Source of the DNA: Streptomyces macrolidinus
Lineage (GTDB): Bacteria > Actinomycetota > Actinomycetes > Streptomycetales > Streptomycetaceae
Length of the DNA: 64,000 nucleotides
Direction of reading: 5' to 3'
NCBI RefSeq assembly: GCF_023887685.1
Contig: NZ_JAMWMR010000016.1
Span: 62,001-126,000 of the forward strand
Below the pieces are notes generated by a model that saw nothing but the letters and a program-made list of their open reading frames with translations, ran no database searches and was not told where the DNA came from. The position numbers were made by a program, and so were the translations under genes. How positions within the stretch are numbered: position 1 is the stretch's first letter; each line of letters starts with the position of its first letter. Positions 39,831 through 49,325 of the stretch are shown here, piece after piece.

Positions 39831-41246
39831 TCAGTAGGCGCGCGCGACCACAGCGACCGTACCGGGTGCGTCGTCGGCGTCGGGAACCGACCCGTCCTCG
39901 GCGAGCAGACACCGTACGGTCATCGCGTGCTGGGCCAGCCTGGCCTCGCCGTCCGTGCCGAGAACGGCCCACGGGATGCGCGCCCAGCCGCCCGCGGACG
40001 TCGCCTCGACGGCCTCCTCGATCGTCGACACGTCCGTCGTACGGGAGACGCGGCGCTCGCGCGACTGCTTCAGCAGGAGCGCCTGGTCCTCCTCCAGGAT
40101 CCCGGGGAGCACCTGGACGAGCGAGTCGATCGCGACCGGCTCCTTGCCGCCCGGGATCCGGCGGGCCAGCATCGCCGTGTCGCCCGCCAGGTCACGGGGG
40201 CCGATCTCGATGCGCACCGGCACGCCCTTCAGCTCCCAGTCGACGGCGCGGCGGCCGAAGGGGGTGTCGGTGCGGTCGTCGACATGGACGCGGAGACCGG
40301 CCGCCTTGAGTTGATCGCCGAGTTCGCGGACCTTGGCCAGAACCGCCTCGTCGTCCTTGACCGCGAGCACGACGGCCTGGATGTGCGCCAGCCGCGGCGG
40401 GACGCGCAGGCCGTTGTCGTCTCCGTGCATCATCACCAGGGCGCCGATCATGCGGGTGGTGGAGCCCCAGGAGGTCTGCCAGACATGCTCCTGGACGCCC
40501 TCCTTCGACAGATACCGGGTGTCGAAGACCTTCGCGAAGTTCTGGCCCAGTTCATGGCTGGTGACCATCTGGAGGGCCTTGCCGTCGCCCATCATGCTTT
40601 CGAGCGTGAGGGTGTTGATGGCGCCCGCGAAGCGTTCCTTGGCCGTCTTGCGGCCGGAGACGAAGTCCACCGCGAGGACGTTCTCCAGGAAGTCCCCGTA
40701 GACATGGCGCTGGATGTGGGCGGCGAAGTCGCGGGCCTCCTCGTACGTGGCGTGCGCGGTGTGGCCCTCCTGCCACAGGAACTCGGAGGTGCGCAGGAAG
40801 AGCCGCGGCCGGAGTTCCCAACGGACCACGTTGGCCCACTGATTGATCAGCAGGGGCAGGTCGCGGTAGCTCTGCACCCACTTCGAGAAGTACTCGTTGA
40901 TGATGGTCTCGGAGGTGGGGCGGACGACCGCGACCTCCTCCAACTCCTTGCCGCCGCCATGGGTGACCACGGCGAGCTCCGGTGCGAAGCCCTCGACGTG
41001 GTCGGCCTCCCGCGTGAGGTACGACTGCGGGATCAGCAGCGGGAAGTACGCGTTCTGGGTGCCCGTCTCCTTGATGCGGGCGTCCATCTCCGCCTGCATC
41101 CGCTCCCACAGTCCGTACCCGTACGGTCGGATGACCATGGTGCCGCGCACCGGCCCGTTGTCGGCCAGTTCGGCCTTGTTGATCAGGTCCTGGTACCAGC
41201 GCGGGAAGTCATCCGCACGGGGGGTGAGAACGGGTGCCTTTGCCAT
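39831..41246 (-). CDS. proS: prolyl-tRNA synthetase, eukaryote/archaeal-like (type 3)
   Basis: 471 residues. Charges tRNA-Pro with proline. Class II signatures: motif 2 region WANVVRWELRPRLFLRTSEFLWQEGHTAHAT and motif 3-like LVMMHGDDNGLRVPPRLA. The enzyme lacks the ~180-residue editing insertion of the bacterial (E. coli) form, and its C-terminus ends in a zinc-domain-like extension finishing with Tyr (VVARAY), both marks of the eukaryote-like type. Streptomyces usually also carry a bacterial-type ProRS elsewhere, so this is likely a second or alternative enzyme. No ribosome site precedes the ATG; TACGAT (41253-41258) sits 6 nt before it, suggesting a leaderless mRNA. GTG at 41267 is an alternative start. 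Confidence 0.93.
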   Translation of the reverse strand: MAKAPVLTPRADDFPRWYQDLINKAELADNGPVRGTMVIRPYGYGLWERMQAEMDARIKETGTQNAYFPLLIPQSYLTREADHVEGFAPELAVVTHGGGKELEEVAVVRPTSETIINEYFSKWVQSYRDLPLLINQWANVVRWELRPRLFLRTSEFLWQEGHTAHATYEEARDFAAHIQRHVYGDFLENVLAVDFVSGRKTAKERFAGAINTLTLESMMGDGKALQMVTSHELGQNFAKVFDTRYLSKEGVQEHVWQTSWGSTTRMIGALVMMHGDDNGLRVPPRLAHIQAVVLAVKDDEAVLAKVRELGDQLKAAGLRVHVDDRTDTPFGRRAVDWELKGVPVRIEIGPRDLAGDTAMLARRIPGGKEPVAIDSLVQVLPGILEEDQALLLKQSRERRVSRTTDVSTIEEAVEATSAGGWARIPWAVLGTDGEARLAQHAMTVRCLLAEDGSVPDADDAPGTVAVVARAY

Positions 41247-41337
41247 GGCGCGATCGTACGGGGACACGTCCGCGTGCCGCGCCTCATTTGCCACTCCGGG
41301 TGCGTCGGGGCACACCGTCCGCACACGCCCCGCCTCT

Positions 41338-43266
41338 TCAGTCGTCCTTGCGTATGCGCAGCACCCCGGCGATCCGGTACGCCTCCGCCTCCTCCAGCGT
41401 CTCGTTGACCAGGAGCGCCTCGGCGAGCGCGTCCAACTGGTCTCTGTGCTCGCGGAGTTTGCGGCAGGCCTCCTCGTAGCAGTCGTCCACGATGCGGCGC
41501 ATCTCGTCCTCGATCACGTCGAGGGTCTGCGGGGCCGCCGCCAGACCGTACGTCTGCTGGGTGTCGTTGGGCAGGGCCGACAGCCGGCCCACGCGTTCGC
41601 TCATGCCCCAGCGGGCGACCATGCCGCGGGCGAGGTTGGTGACTTGTTCGAGGTCGCTCTCCGAGCCCGTGGTGATGACGTCGTAGACGACGTGTTCCGC
41701 GGCCATGCCGCCGAGGGCGCCGATGATGCGACCGCGCAAGTACTCCTCCGTGTAGGCGTACCGGTCGGCCTCGGGGGTGGACAGGGTCACGCCGAGGGCC
41801 CGGCCGCGCGGCACGATCGTGACCTTGCGGACCGGGTCGGCGCCCGGCTGCAGCATGCCAAGGAGCGCGTGACCGCTCTCGTGGTACGCGGTGCGCCGGC
41901 GCTCCTCCTCCGGCATCACCAGCGGACGCTCGGCCCCCAACTGGACCTTCTCCAGCGCCTCGGACAGATCGGTCCGGGTCACGCGGTCCTGTCGGCGTCG
42001 GACCGCGAGCAGCGCCGCCTCGTTGGCGAGGTTGGCGAGGTCCGCGCCGGTCATGCCCGGTGTCGTACGGGCCACCTGCGCCAGGTCCACGTCCGGGGCG
42101 AGCGGGATCTCCCGCGTGTGGATCCGCAGGATCGCCTCACGGCCGTCGCGGTCGGGCGGCGCGACCTGGACGACCCGGTCGAAGCGGCCCGGCCGGGTCA
42201 GCGCGGGGTCCAGGATGTCGGCGCGGTTCGTCGCCGCGATGACGACCACGCCCTCCGCGCCGGAGAAGCCGTCCATCTCGGTGAGGATCTGGTTCAGGGT
42301 CTGTTCGCGCTCGTCGTGGCCGCCCATGGAGGCACCGCCGCCGCGGGCCCGCCCGATCGTGTCGATCTCGTCGATGAAGATGATCGACGGGGCCACCTTG
42401 CGGGCCTCGGCGAACAGCTCGCGCACGCGCGAGGCGCCGACACCGACGATCATCTCGATGAACTCGGAGGCGGAGGCGGAGAAGAACGGCACGCCCGCCT
42501 CGCCCGCGACCGCCCGCGCGAGCAGCGTCTTGCCCGTCCCCGGCGGGCCGCTGAGCAGCACACCCCGGGGCATCTTCGCGCCCATCCTGCGGTACGCGTC
42601 CGGATGCTTCAGGAAGTCGACGACATCGTCCAGTTCGCCCTTGACCTCGTCGATCCCGGCCACGTCCTGGAAGGTGGTGCGCCGGGTGCCCGGCTGCAGT
42701 TCGACCGGCCTGGGCGGCGCCTTGCGGCCGAGCATGCCCCCGCCGTGCAGCCCGGAGCTCACCCGCCGCGCGATGAAGAGCCACAGTCCGACCAGGATCA
42801 GCATGGGCAGCAGCGAGAGCAGCAGATTGGACAGCAGGCTGCGCTCCTGCACCACCGGCTTCGCCGTCACCGTGACGTGGTGTCTGCTCAGGTTCTGCCA
42901 GAGCTGGTCCTCGGCGAAGGACGGGCGCTGCGTCTGGAACTTGGTGTACGTCCCCCCGCCCGGCTTGGGCTGCGCGTTGCGGAGCTGGCCCTGGATCGCG
43001 TCGCCCTTGGAGTAGATCTTGGTGACGTTGCCGTCGTTGACCTGCCGACTGAACTCCGTGTACGAGATCGTCGGCTCGTTGCCCTCGGTGAAGTGGGACA
43101 GGGCGAGGTTGGCGAGGACGAAGACGAGCACAGCGGCAGCGATCAGAGCCCACCAGCTCCGGCGCATCTTCCGGCCGCCGCCGGGCCGCCGGGCCCCGTC
43201 CTCGGGGGTGCCCTCGGTGCGCCACGGCTGCTCGGGGTTCTGGCGCGACGGAGCGGGGTTGCTCAT
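41338..43266 (-). CDS. ftsH: ATP-dependent zinc metalloprotease of the FtsH family
   Basis: 642 residues. Membrane-anchored AAA+ protease degrading misfolded or regulatory membrane proteins. Order: N-terminal membrane segment (about 36-56), extracytoplasmic domain, second membrane segment (LLLSLLPMLILVGLWLF), AAA domain with Walker A GPPGTGKT (240-247), Walker B SIIFIDEIDTIG, SRH ATNRADILDPALTRPGRFDR, then the protease zinc site HESGH starting at His462 and the third ligand region SESDLEQVTNLA. Streptomyces carry another FtsH near the folate genes, so this is probably a second copy. No ribosome site; TACCGT (43273-43278) is 6 nt before the ATG, the same leaderless layout as proS. It follows ffh after a strong terminator. 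Confidence 0.92.
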   Translation of the reverse strand: MSNPAPSRQNPEQPWRTEGTPEDGARRPGGGRKMRRSWWALIAAAVLVFVLANLALSHFTEGNEPTISYTEFSRQVNDGNVTKIYSKGDAIQGQLRNAQPKPGGGTYTKFQTQRPSFAEDQLWQNLSRHHVTVTAKPVVQERSLLSNLLLSLLPMLILVGLWLFIARRVSSGLHGGGMLGRKAPPRPVELQPGTRRTTFQDVAGIDEVKGELDDVVDFLKHPDAYRRMGAKMPRGVLLSGPPGTGKTLLARAVAGEAGVPFFSASASEFIEMIVGVGASRVRELFAEARKVAPSIIFIDEIDTIGRARGGGASMGGHDEREQTLNQILTEMDGFSGAEGVVVIAATNRADILDPALTRPGRFDRVVQVAPPDRDGREAILRIHTREIPLAPDVDLAQVARTTPGMTGADLANLANEAALLAVRRRQDRVTRTDLSEALEKVQLGAERPLVMPEEERRRTAYHESGHALLGMLQPGADPVRKVTIVPRGRALGVTLSTPEADRYAYTEEYLRGRIIGALGGMAAEHVVYDVITTGSESDLEQVTNLARGMVARWGMSERVGRLSALPNDTQQTYGLAAAPQTLDVIEDEMRRIVDDCYEEACRKLREHRDQLDALAEALLVNETLEEAEAYRIAGVLRIRKDD

Positions 43267-43302
43267 ACGTGGACGGTACGGCACCCGGCAGGGCCCGGCA
43301 CG

Positions 43303-43340
43303 CGCTGGGGGCGCCCTTGTGGACAAGGGCGCCCCCAGCG
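43303..43340 (-). terminator. perfect 18-bp terminator palindrome after ffh
   Basis: Arms 43303-43320 and 43323-43340 (base CGCTGGGGGCGCCC) are exact reverse complements with only 2 nt between them. It lies 48 nt past the ffh stop and 37 nt upstream of ftsH, isolating the two transcripts. Confidence 0.85.
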
Positions 43341-43387
43341 TCGTACGGGACCGAACACTCGTATGCCGAGCGTCGGCCCATGAGGCC

Positions 43388-44938
43388 TCAGCCCATGAAC
43401 TTCTTGAACTCGTCCGGCAGCTCGAAGTCCTGGCCGCCCTGCTGCGGCAGGTTGAAGGCGCCGGAGCCCTGGGCCGCCGCCTCGCGGCGCTGCGCCTCCT
43501 CCAGCTCCTGCTGCTTGCGCTTCATCGGGTTGCCGGAGCGCTGCTTGCCCTTGGCCTTCTTCGGCTGCTTCTTCGTCCGGCCGGGGCCGCCGCCCATGCC
43601 CGGGATACCCGGCATGCCCGGCATACCGCCGCCCTGGGCCATGCGGGCCATCATCTTGCGCGCCTCGAAGAACCGCTCGACCAGGTTCTTCACCGCGCTG
43701 ACCTCGACACCGGAACCCTTGGCGACACGGGCGCGGCGCGAGCCGTTGATGATCGCCGGGTCCTGGCGCTCGGCCGGGGTCATCGACTTGATGATCGCGG
43801 CCATGCGGTCGACGTCCCGCTCGTCGAAGTTGTTGAGCTGCTCCTTCATCTGGCCCATGCCCGGGAGCATGCCGAGCAGCTTGCTGATGCTGCCCATCTT
43901 CCTGACCTGCTCCATCTGGGACAGGAAGTCGTCGAGCGTGAAGTCCTGGCCCTTCTTGGACGCCAGCTTGGAGGCCATCTTCTCGGCCTCGGCCTGGCTG
44001 AAGGTCTTCTCCGCCTGCTCGATCAGGGTGAGCAGGTCACCCATGTCGAGGATGCGGGAGGCCATCCGGTCCGGGTGGAAGGCGTCGAAGTCGTCCAGCT
44101 TCTCGCCGTTCGACGCGAACATGATCGGCTTGCCGGTCATCGAGGCGATGGACAGCGCCGCACCACCGCGGGCGTCACCGTCGAGCTTGGAGAGCACCAC
44201 GCCGTCGAAGCCGACGCCGTCGCGGAAGGCCTCCGCGGTGTTGACGGCGTCCTGACCGATCATCGCGTCGACGACGAACAGGATCTCGTCGGGGCTGACC
44301 GCGTCCCGGATGTCCGCGGCCTGCTGCATCATCTCCTGGTCGATGCCGAGGCGGCCGGCGGTGTCCACGATCACGATGTCGTGGACCTTGGTCCGCGCGT
44401 GCTCGATGGAGTCCTTGGCGACCTTGACCGGGTCGCCCACGCCGTTGCCCGGCTCCGGCGCGTAGACGGCCACACCCGCGCGGTCGGCGACGACGCTGAG
44501 CTGGTTGACCGCGTTCGGGCGCTGGAGGTCGGCGGCGACCAGCAGCGGCGAGTGGCCCTGCTCCTTGAGCCACTTGGCGAGCTTGCCCGCGAGGGTGGTC
44601 TTACCGGCACCCTGGAGACCGGCCAGCATGATCACGGTCGGCGGCTGCTTGGCGAAGCGCAGACGGCGGGTCTCGCCGCCGAGGATCGTGACCAGTTCCT
44701 CGTTGACGATCTTGAGGACCTGCTGGGCGGGGTTCAGCGCCTTGGAGACCTCGGCACCGAGGGCGCGTTCCTTGACGCTCTTGATGAACGTACGGACGAC
44801 AGGGAGGGCGACGTCGGCTTCGAGCAGCGCGATGCGGATCTCACGCGCCGTGGCGTCGATGTCCGCTTCGCTCAGCCGGCCTTTCCCGCGGAGGTTTTTG
44901 AAAGTCGCGCTGAGGCGGTCGGAGAGGGTGTCGAACAC
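43388..44938 (-). CDS. ffh: signal recognition particle protein Ffh
   Basis: 516 residues. SRP54 GTPase that binds signal sequences with 4.5S RNA. NG domain: GLQGAGKTTLAGKLA (P-loop), DTAGRLGID, TKLDGDARGGAAL. M domain is Met/Gly-rich, ending in MPGMPGIPGMGGGPG and a basic tail. The GTG start (VFDTLSDRLSATFKNLRG) matches the family's N-terminus; the open frame upstream is longer but unrelated. It lies 139 nt behind glnD and precedes a strong terminator. Works with FtsY (52255-53454). Confidence 0.96.
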   Translation of the reverse strand: MFDTLSDRLSATFKNLRGKGRLSEADIDATAREIRIALLEADVALPVVRTFIKSVKERALGAEVSKALNPAQQVLKIVNEELVTILGGETRRLRFAKQPPTVIMLAGLQGAGKTTLAGKLAKWLKEQGHSPLLVAADLQRPNAVNQLSVVADRAGVAVYAPEPGNGVGDPVKVAKDSIEHARTKVHDIVIVDTAGRLGIDQEMMQQAADIRDAVSPDEILFVVDAMIGQDAVNTAEAFRDGVGFDGVVLSKLDGDARGGAALSIASMTGKPIMFASNGEKLDDFDAFHPDRMASRILDMGDLLTLIEQAEKTFSQAEAEKMASKLASKKGQDFTLDDFLSQMEQVRKMGSISKLLGMLPGMGQMKEQLNNFDERDVDRMAAIIKSMTPAERQDPAIINGSRRARVAKGSGVEVSAVKNLVERFFEARKMMARMAQGGGMPGMPGIPGMGGGPGRTKKQPKKAKGKQRSGNPMKRKQQELEEAQRREAAAQGSGAFNLPQQGGQDFELPDEFKKFMG

Positions 44939-45077
44939 GGCGGCGTCGGTCCTCGGAGTCGGGGTCGGTTTGGGTTGCCTCCAAGGGTATCCGGCCGCGC
45001 AAGCGATTCGTCCCCGCCTGCTCGGTCCGGCGGACGGGGCCGCCTCGCGTGACAGCACGCGCGAGACGAGGTCGATG

Positions 45078-47561
45078 TCACAGCGCCTGTTCCAGCGCCC
45101 GCGCGAGCGACGCCGCCTCCCGCGCGGGCAGCGGCGCGCCCCCGCTCGTCGTCACATAGAAGGCGTCCACCGCGTTCGCGCCCAGCGTGCCGACATGCGC
45201 GCTGCGCACGCGTACGCCCGCCCGCTCCAGCGCCCGCCCGATGCGGAAGAGCAGCCCCGGTGCGTCCTGCGCGCGTACCTCGATGACGGTGGCGTGCCGG
45301 GAGGCCGCCGGGGCGACCGTGACCCGTGGCGGGGGTGCCGTCCCGCCCCGGCGGCGGGGGTAGGCCGCGTCCCGTTCCGCGAGGCGCGCCGCGATGTCGA
45401 GGGAGCCGTCCAGGGCGCGTACGAGGTCGGCGCGCAGCCTCGTCCCGTCCGGCAGGGAGCCGTACTCCGCCGCGATCCGCCAGGCGAGCAGCAGGACCGG
45501 GGCGTCGTGGACGGCGTCCGGGAGGTCCAGGGTCCGTAGCTCCGCGGTGCGGACGGTGAGGCGGTGCAGGGCCAGGACGCCCGCCGTCGCGGGGAGGACG
45601 CCGGGCCGGTCCGGCAGGGCGAGGGTCAGCTCGGCGCCGAGGGGTTCGCCGGACGGTTCCTCGGCCGGCGGCTCGGTCCGGGCACGCAGGGCGAGGACGG
45701 GGCCGCCCGTGCGGAAGGCCTCGACGGCGAGCCGCTCCTGCTCGGCGGTGGGTACGGGGGCGCGGGGCGCGGCGGGTTCGTCGCCCGCGAGCAGGGCCGA
45801 CACCCGCTCGACCAGGTCGCCCACCAGCGCACCGCGCCAGGCGGACCAGGCGGCGGGCCCGGTGGCCAGCGCGTCCGCCTCGGTCAGCGCGTGCAGCAGG
45901 TCCAGCGTGCTCTGCGCGCCGACCGTCTCGGCGACCACGCGCACGGTCGCCGGGTCCGCCAGGTCGCGCCGGGTCGCCGTGTCGACGAGCAGCAGATGGT
46001 GGCGTACGAGGGTGGCTAGGACGGTGGTGTCGGCACGGTCGAAGCCGATGCGGCCGGCCATGTCGCGGGCGATGCGCTCGCCCGCGACGCCGTGGTCGCC
46101 TGGCTCGCCCTTGCCGATGTCGTGCAGGAGCGCGGCGACCAGGAGGAGGTCGGGGCGGTCGACCCGGCGGGTCATCCCGGCGGCGCGTACGGCCGTCTCG
46201 ATCAGATGGCGGTCGACGGTCCAGCGGTGGACGGCGGTGCGCTGCGGGCGGCAGCGCACGCGCTCCCAGTCGGGCAGCAGGCGCGTGATCAGCCCTTCGG
46301 CGTCGAGCGCCTCCCAGACCTGGACGCTCGGGCGACCGGCGCCCAGCAGGCTCACGAGCCGATCGCGCGCCTCGGCGGGCCAGGGCGTGGGCAGGGGGCG
46401 TACGGATGCGGCCAGGCGCCGGGCCGCGTGCGGGGACAGCGGGAGACCGGCCTGGGCGGCAGCGGCGGCGGCACGCAGCACCAGCACGGGGTCGCGTTCC
46501 GGGCGCGCGGTGCGGGAGAGCCCCACCTCGCCGTCCTGCTCCACCACCCCCTCCGCCAGCGGCGACCGCTCGGCGACCGGCGCGCCCGCCGTCGTCCTGC
46601 CGAACGCGCCCCTCGCCAGGGCGCGCAGCCGTGGCCGCACGGCGCGCGATCGCAGCACGCGCCCCACTTCGCGCCAGGTCACCTCGCCCGCGTACGAGAT
46701 CACGCGTGCCGCGCCGTACACCTGGCGCAGCAGGGTGTCGGCGTCCGGCAGGCCGAGGTCGGCGGCGACCTGGTCCTGCTCCTGAAGGGTGAGCCGGTCA
46801 CCGGCGCGCCCGGTGGCCAGATGCAGCGCGTCGCGTACGTCCAGGAGCGTGCGCCGGGCGTCCGCGAGCCCCTCGCGCGGGGCGTCGGCGAGCCAGGAGG
46901 CGGCGACCGCGCGCAGGGCCGTGATGTCCCGCAGACCGCCGCGGGCCTCCTTGAGGTCCGGCTCCAGCAGGTACCGCAGCTCGCCGTGGCGCTCGGCCCG
47001 CGCGGCGCACAGTTCCTGGAGTTCCGGCAGGCGCGCGGGGGCCTGCTCGCGCCAGTCGGCGAGGACGGCCGCTCGCAGAGCGGAGGTCAGTCCGGGATCA
47101 CCGCTGAGGTGCCGGGCGTGCAGCAGACCGAGCTGCGCCTTGAGGTCCTCCCCGGCGGTCCTGCGGGCCTGCGCGGGCGTACGGACGGAGTGGTCGAGGG
47201 CGAGGCCGAGGTCCCAGACGGGGTACCAGAGGCGGTCGGCGAGGGCGGCGACCGCCGTGCTGTCGTGGCCGTCGTGCAGCAGGAGCAGGTCGAGGTCGCT
47301 GTGCGGGGACAGTGCGCCGTCGCCGTAGCCGCCGACCGCGACGAGGCTGACGCCGTGCGCTCCCCCAGCGTCCGTGGTGCCCGCGGTGCCCGCGGTGCCC
47401 GCGGCGAACAGCTCGGCCAGCCACTGGTCCGTCAGTGCGGCGAGGGCCGCGCGGCGCGGCGGCCCCGGCGGCGCGCCCTGGGTGAGGAGCCGCGAGCGGG
47501 CCGCCGCGTAGCCGCCGGTTCCCGGCGTGCCGTCCGCTGTCCGCGCGTCCGTGCTCGTCAC
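45078..47561 (-). CDS. glnD: [protein-PII] uridylyl-/adenylyltransferase GlnD
   Basis: 827 residues. Modifies PII in response to nitrogen status; in Streptomyces the modification is adenylylation. Domains: nucleotidyltransferase with VGGYGDGALSPHSDLDLLLL (residues ~75-95, Gly-Asp and Asp-x-Asp), GlnE-like helical linker, HD domain with LLVAALLHDIGKGEPGDHG, and two C-terminal ACT domains (ALPDRPGVLPATAGVL and AQDAPGLLFRIGRALERAG). GTG start, 13 nt after the glnK stop. Last gene of amtB-glnK-glnD. Confidence 0.95.
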   Translation of the reverse strand: MTSTDARTADGTPGTGGYAAARSRLLTQGAPPGPPRRAALAALTDQWLAELFAAGTAGTAGTTDAGGAHGVSLVAVGGYGDGALSPHSDLDLLLLHDGHDSTAVAALADRLWYPVWDLGLALDHSVRTPAQARRTAGEDLKAQLGLLHARHLSGDPGLTSALRAAVLADWREQAPARLPELQELCAARAERHGELRYLLEPDLKEARGGLRDITALRAVAASWLADAPREGLADARRTLLDVRDALHLATGRAGDRLTLQEQDQVAADLGLPDADTLLRQVYGAARVISYAGEVTWREVGRVLRSRAVRPRLRALARGAFGRTTAGAPVAERSPLAEGVVEQDGEVGLSRTARPERDPVLVLRAAAAAAQAGLPLSPHAARRLAASVRPLPTPWPAEARDRLVSLLGAGRPSVQVWEALDAEGLITRLLPDWERVRCRPQRTAVHRWTVDRHLIETAVRAAGMTRRVDRPDLLLVAALLHDIGKGEPGDHGVAGERIARDMAGRIGFDRADTTVLATLVRHHLLLVDTATRRDLADPATVRVVAETVGAQSTLDLLHALTEADALATGPAAWSAWRGALVGDLVERVSALLAGDEPAAPRAPVPTAEQERLAVEAFRTGGPVLALRARTEPPAEEPSGEPLGAELTLALPDRPGVLPATAGVLALHRLTVRTAELRTLDLPDAVHDAPVLLLAWRIAAEYGSLPDGTRLRADLVRALDGSLDIAARLAERDAAYPRRRGGTAPPPRVTVAPAASRHATVIEVRAQDAPGLLFRIGRALERAGVRVRSAHVGTLGANAVDAFYVTTSGGAPLPAREAASLARALEQAL

Positions 47562-47574
47562 CCGGCGGCCCTCC

Positions 47575-47913
47575 TCACAGCGCGTCGGGGCCGCGCTCGC
47601 CGGTGCGGACCCGGACGGCCGTCTCGACCGGGAGGGACCAGACCTTGCCGTCCCCGATCTTGCCGGTGCGGGCCGCCCTGACGATGACGTCGATGAGCTG
47701 TTCCGCGTCGTCGTCCTCGGTCAGCACCTCGATACGGATCTTGGGTACGAGGTCGACCGTGTACTCGGCGCCGCGGTAGACCTCGGTGTGGCCCCGCTGT
47801 CGCCCGTAGCCGCTCGCCTCGGTGACCGTCAGACCGTGCACCCCGAAGGACTGGAGCGCCTCCTTGACCTCGTCGAGCCGGTGCGGCTTCACGACCGCGG
47901 TGATGAGCTTCAT
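47575..47913 (-). CDS. glnK: nitrogen regulatory PII protein
   Basis: 112 residues. Trimeric signal protein binding ATP/ADP and 2-oxoglutarate. MKLITAVVKPHRLDEVKEAL begins the fold; the T-loop contains Tyr51 in RGAEYTVDL, the residue modified by GlnD; RAARTGKIGDGKVWS is the B-loop. The ATG lies within the amtB 3' end (4-nt overlap), the widespread amtB-glnK coupling through which PII blocks the ammonium channel. Confidence 0.96.
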   Translation of the reverse strand: MKLITAVVKPHRLDEVKEALQSFGVHGLTVTEASGYGRQRGHTEVYRGAEYTVDLVPKIRIEVLTEDDDAEQLIDVIVRAARTGKIGDGKVWSLPVETAVRVRTGERGPDAL

Positions 47914-49250
47914 GCGTCCACCTTCTTGTGCTGCCGCGCCGTGGCGGGGGCCGACGCGGCGGTCGTGACGACGCCGCCGCCCGCGCCGCTGAAGTCGTAC
48001 GCGGTCTCGGCGTGTTCCGCCCGGTCGATGCCGGAGATCTCCTCGTCCTCGCCGACCCGCAGACCGACCGTCCTGTCGAGGAGGAGGGCGAGGAGCGCGG
48101 AGACGACGACAGAGTAGGCGAGGACCCCGAGGACACCGGCGCACTGCTTCCAGAACTGGTCGAGGCCGCCGCCGTAGAAGAGGCCCCTGACATCGGACTG
48201 GCCGGTGCCGCTGGCGAACAGGCCGACGAGCAGGGATCCGACGACTCCGCCGACCATATGGACGCCGACGACGTCGAGGGAGTCGTCGTAGCCGAGGCGG
48301 TACTTCAGACCGACCGCCATGGCACACAGCACCCCGGCGATGGCCCCGACCGCGAGCGCGCCGAGCGGGGAGACCGCGCCGCCCGACGGGGTGATGGCGA
48401 CCAGCCCGGCGACGGCGCCCGAGGCGGCGCCGAGCGTGGTGAACGCGCCATGGCGGATCTTCTCGTAGGCGAGCCAGGCCAGCATGGCGGCGGCGGTGGC
48501 GACCTGTGTGTTGACGAACATCAGCGGGCCCACGCCGTCGTCGTTGCCGAGCCAGGATCCGGCGTTGAAGCCGAACCAGCCGAACCACAGCAGCCCGGCG
48601 CCGAGCATGACCAGCGGAAGGCTGTGCGGACGCATCGGGTCCCGCCGGAAGCCGACGCGCCTGCCGATGACGAGGATCACGCCGAGCGCCGCGGCGCCCG
48701 CGTTGATGTGGACCGCCGTGCCACCGGCGAAGTCGATCACGCCCAGGTCGTAGGCCCAGCCGCCGGTGCCCCAGACCCAGTGGGCGACCGGGAAGTACAC
48801 GATCGTGGCCCACAGCACGATGAAGAGCGACCAGGCGCCGAACTTCACGCGGTCCGCCAGCGCGCCGCTGATCAGGGCCGGTGTGATGATCGCGAACATC
48901 AGCTGGAAGACGGCGAAGACGAGGACCGGGACGGTGTAGCCGGGCCACAGGTCCGTCTTGCCGATGCCCTGGAAGCCGACGAAGTCCGTGCTCCAGCCGA
49001 TGAGCGAGCCCTTGTCGCCGCCGAAGGCCAGGGAGAAGCCGTACAGCACCCACAGCAGCGTGACGATCCCGAGGCTGATGAAGCTCATCATCAGCATGTT
49101 CAGGGTGCTCTTGACCCGGACCATGCCTCCGTAGAAGAAGGCCAGGCCCGGGGTCATGAGCATCACCAGGGCGGAGCAGATGAGCATGAAGCCCGTGTTG
49201 GCGGACGACAGCTTGGCGGTGTCCGCCGCGAGCGTGACGGCTGGTGCCAT
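47910..49250 (-). CDS. amtB: ammonium transporter AmtB
   Basis: 446 residues, about 11 membrane segments. Hallmarks: FMLICSALVMLMTPGLAFFYGGM, the pore-region WSLFIVLWATIVYFPVAHWVW and the paired pore histidines (AHWVWG, GVHMVGG). The ATG at 49250 is preceded by GAGGAGACGCCG and is preferred over an in-frame ATG at 49301. First gene of amtB-glnK-glnD; a probable GlnR operator (49326-49363) lies 76 nt upstream, so transcription should rise under nitrogen limitation. Confidence 0.96.
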   Translation of the reverse strand: MAPAVTLAADTAKLSSANTGFMLICSALVMLMTPGLAFFYGGMVRVKSTLNMLMMSFISLGIVTLLWVLYGFSLAFGGDKGSLIGWSTDFVGFQGIGKTDLWPGYTVPVLVFAVFQLMFAIITPALISGALADRVKFGAWSLFIVLWATIVYFPVAHWVWGTGGWAYDLGVIDFAGGTAVHINAGAAALGVILVIGRRVGFRRDPMRPHSLPLVMLGAGLLWFGWFGFNAGSWLGNDDGVGPLMFVNTQVATAAAMLAWLAYEKIRHGAFTTLGAASGAVAGLVAITPSGGAVSPLGALAVGAIAGVLCAMAVGLKYRLGYDDSLDVVGVHMVGGVVGSLLVGLFASGTGQSDVRGLFYGGGLDQFWKQCAGVLGVLAYSVVVSALLALLLDRTVGLRVGEDEEISGIDRAEHAETAYDFSGAGGGVVTTAASAPATARQHKKVDA

Positions 49251-49325
49251 CGGCGTCTCCTCGTCGATGGAGGTCCGGCCGAGCTGCTGCGGGCCGGTCA
49301 TGTGCCACGAGAGTGACGCAGCCCG

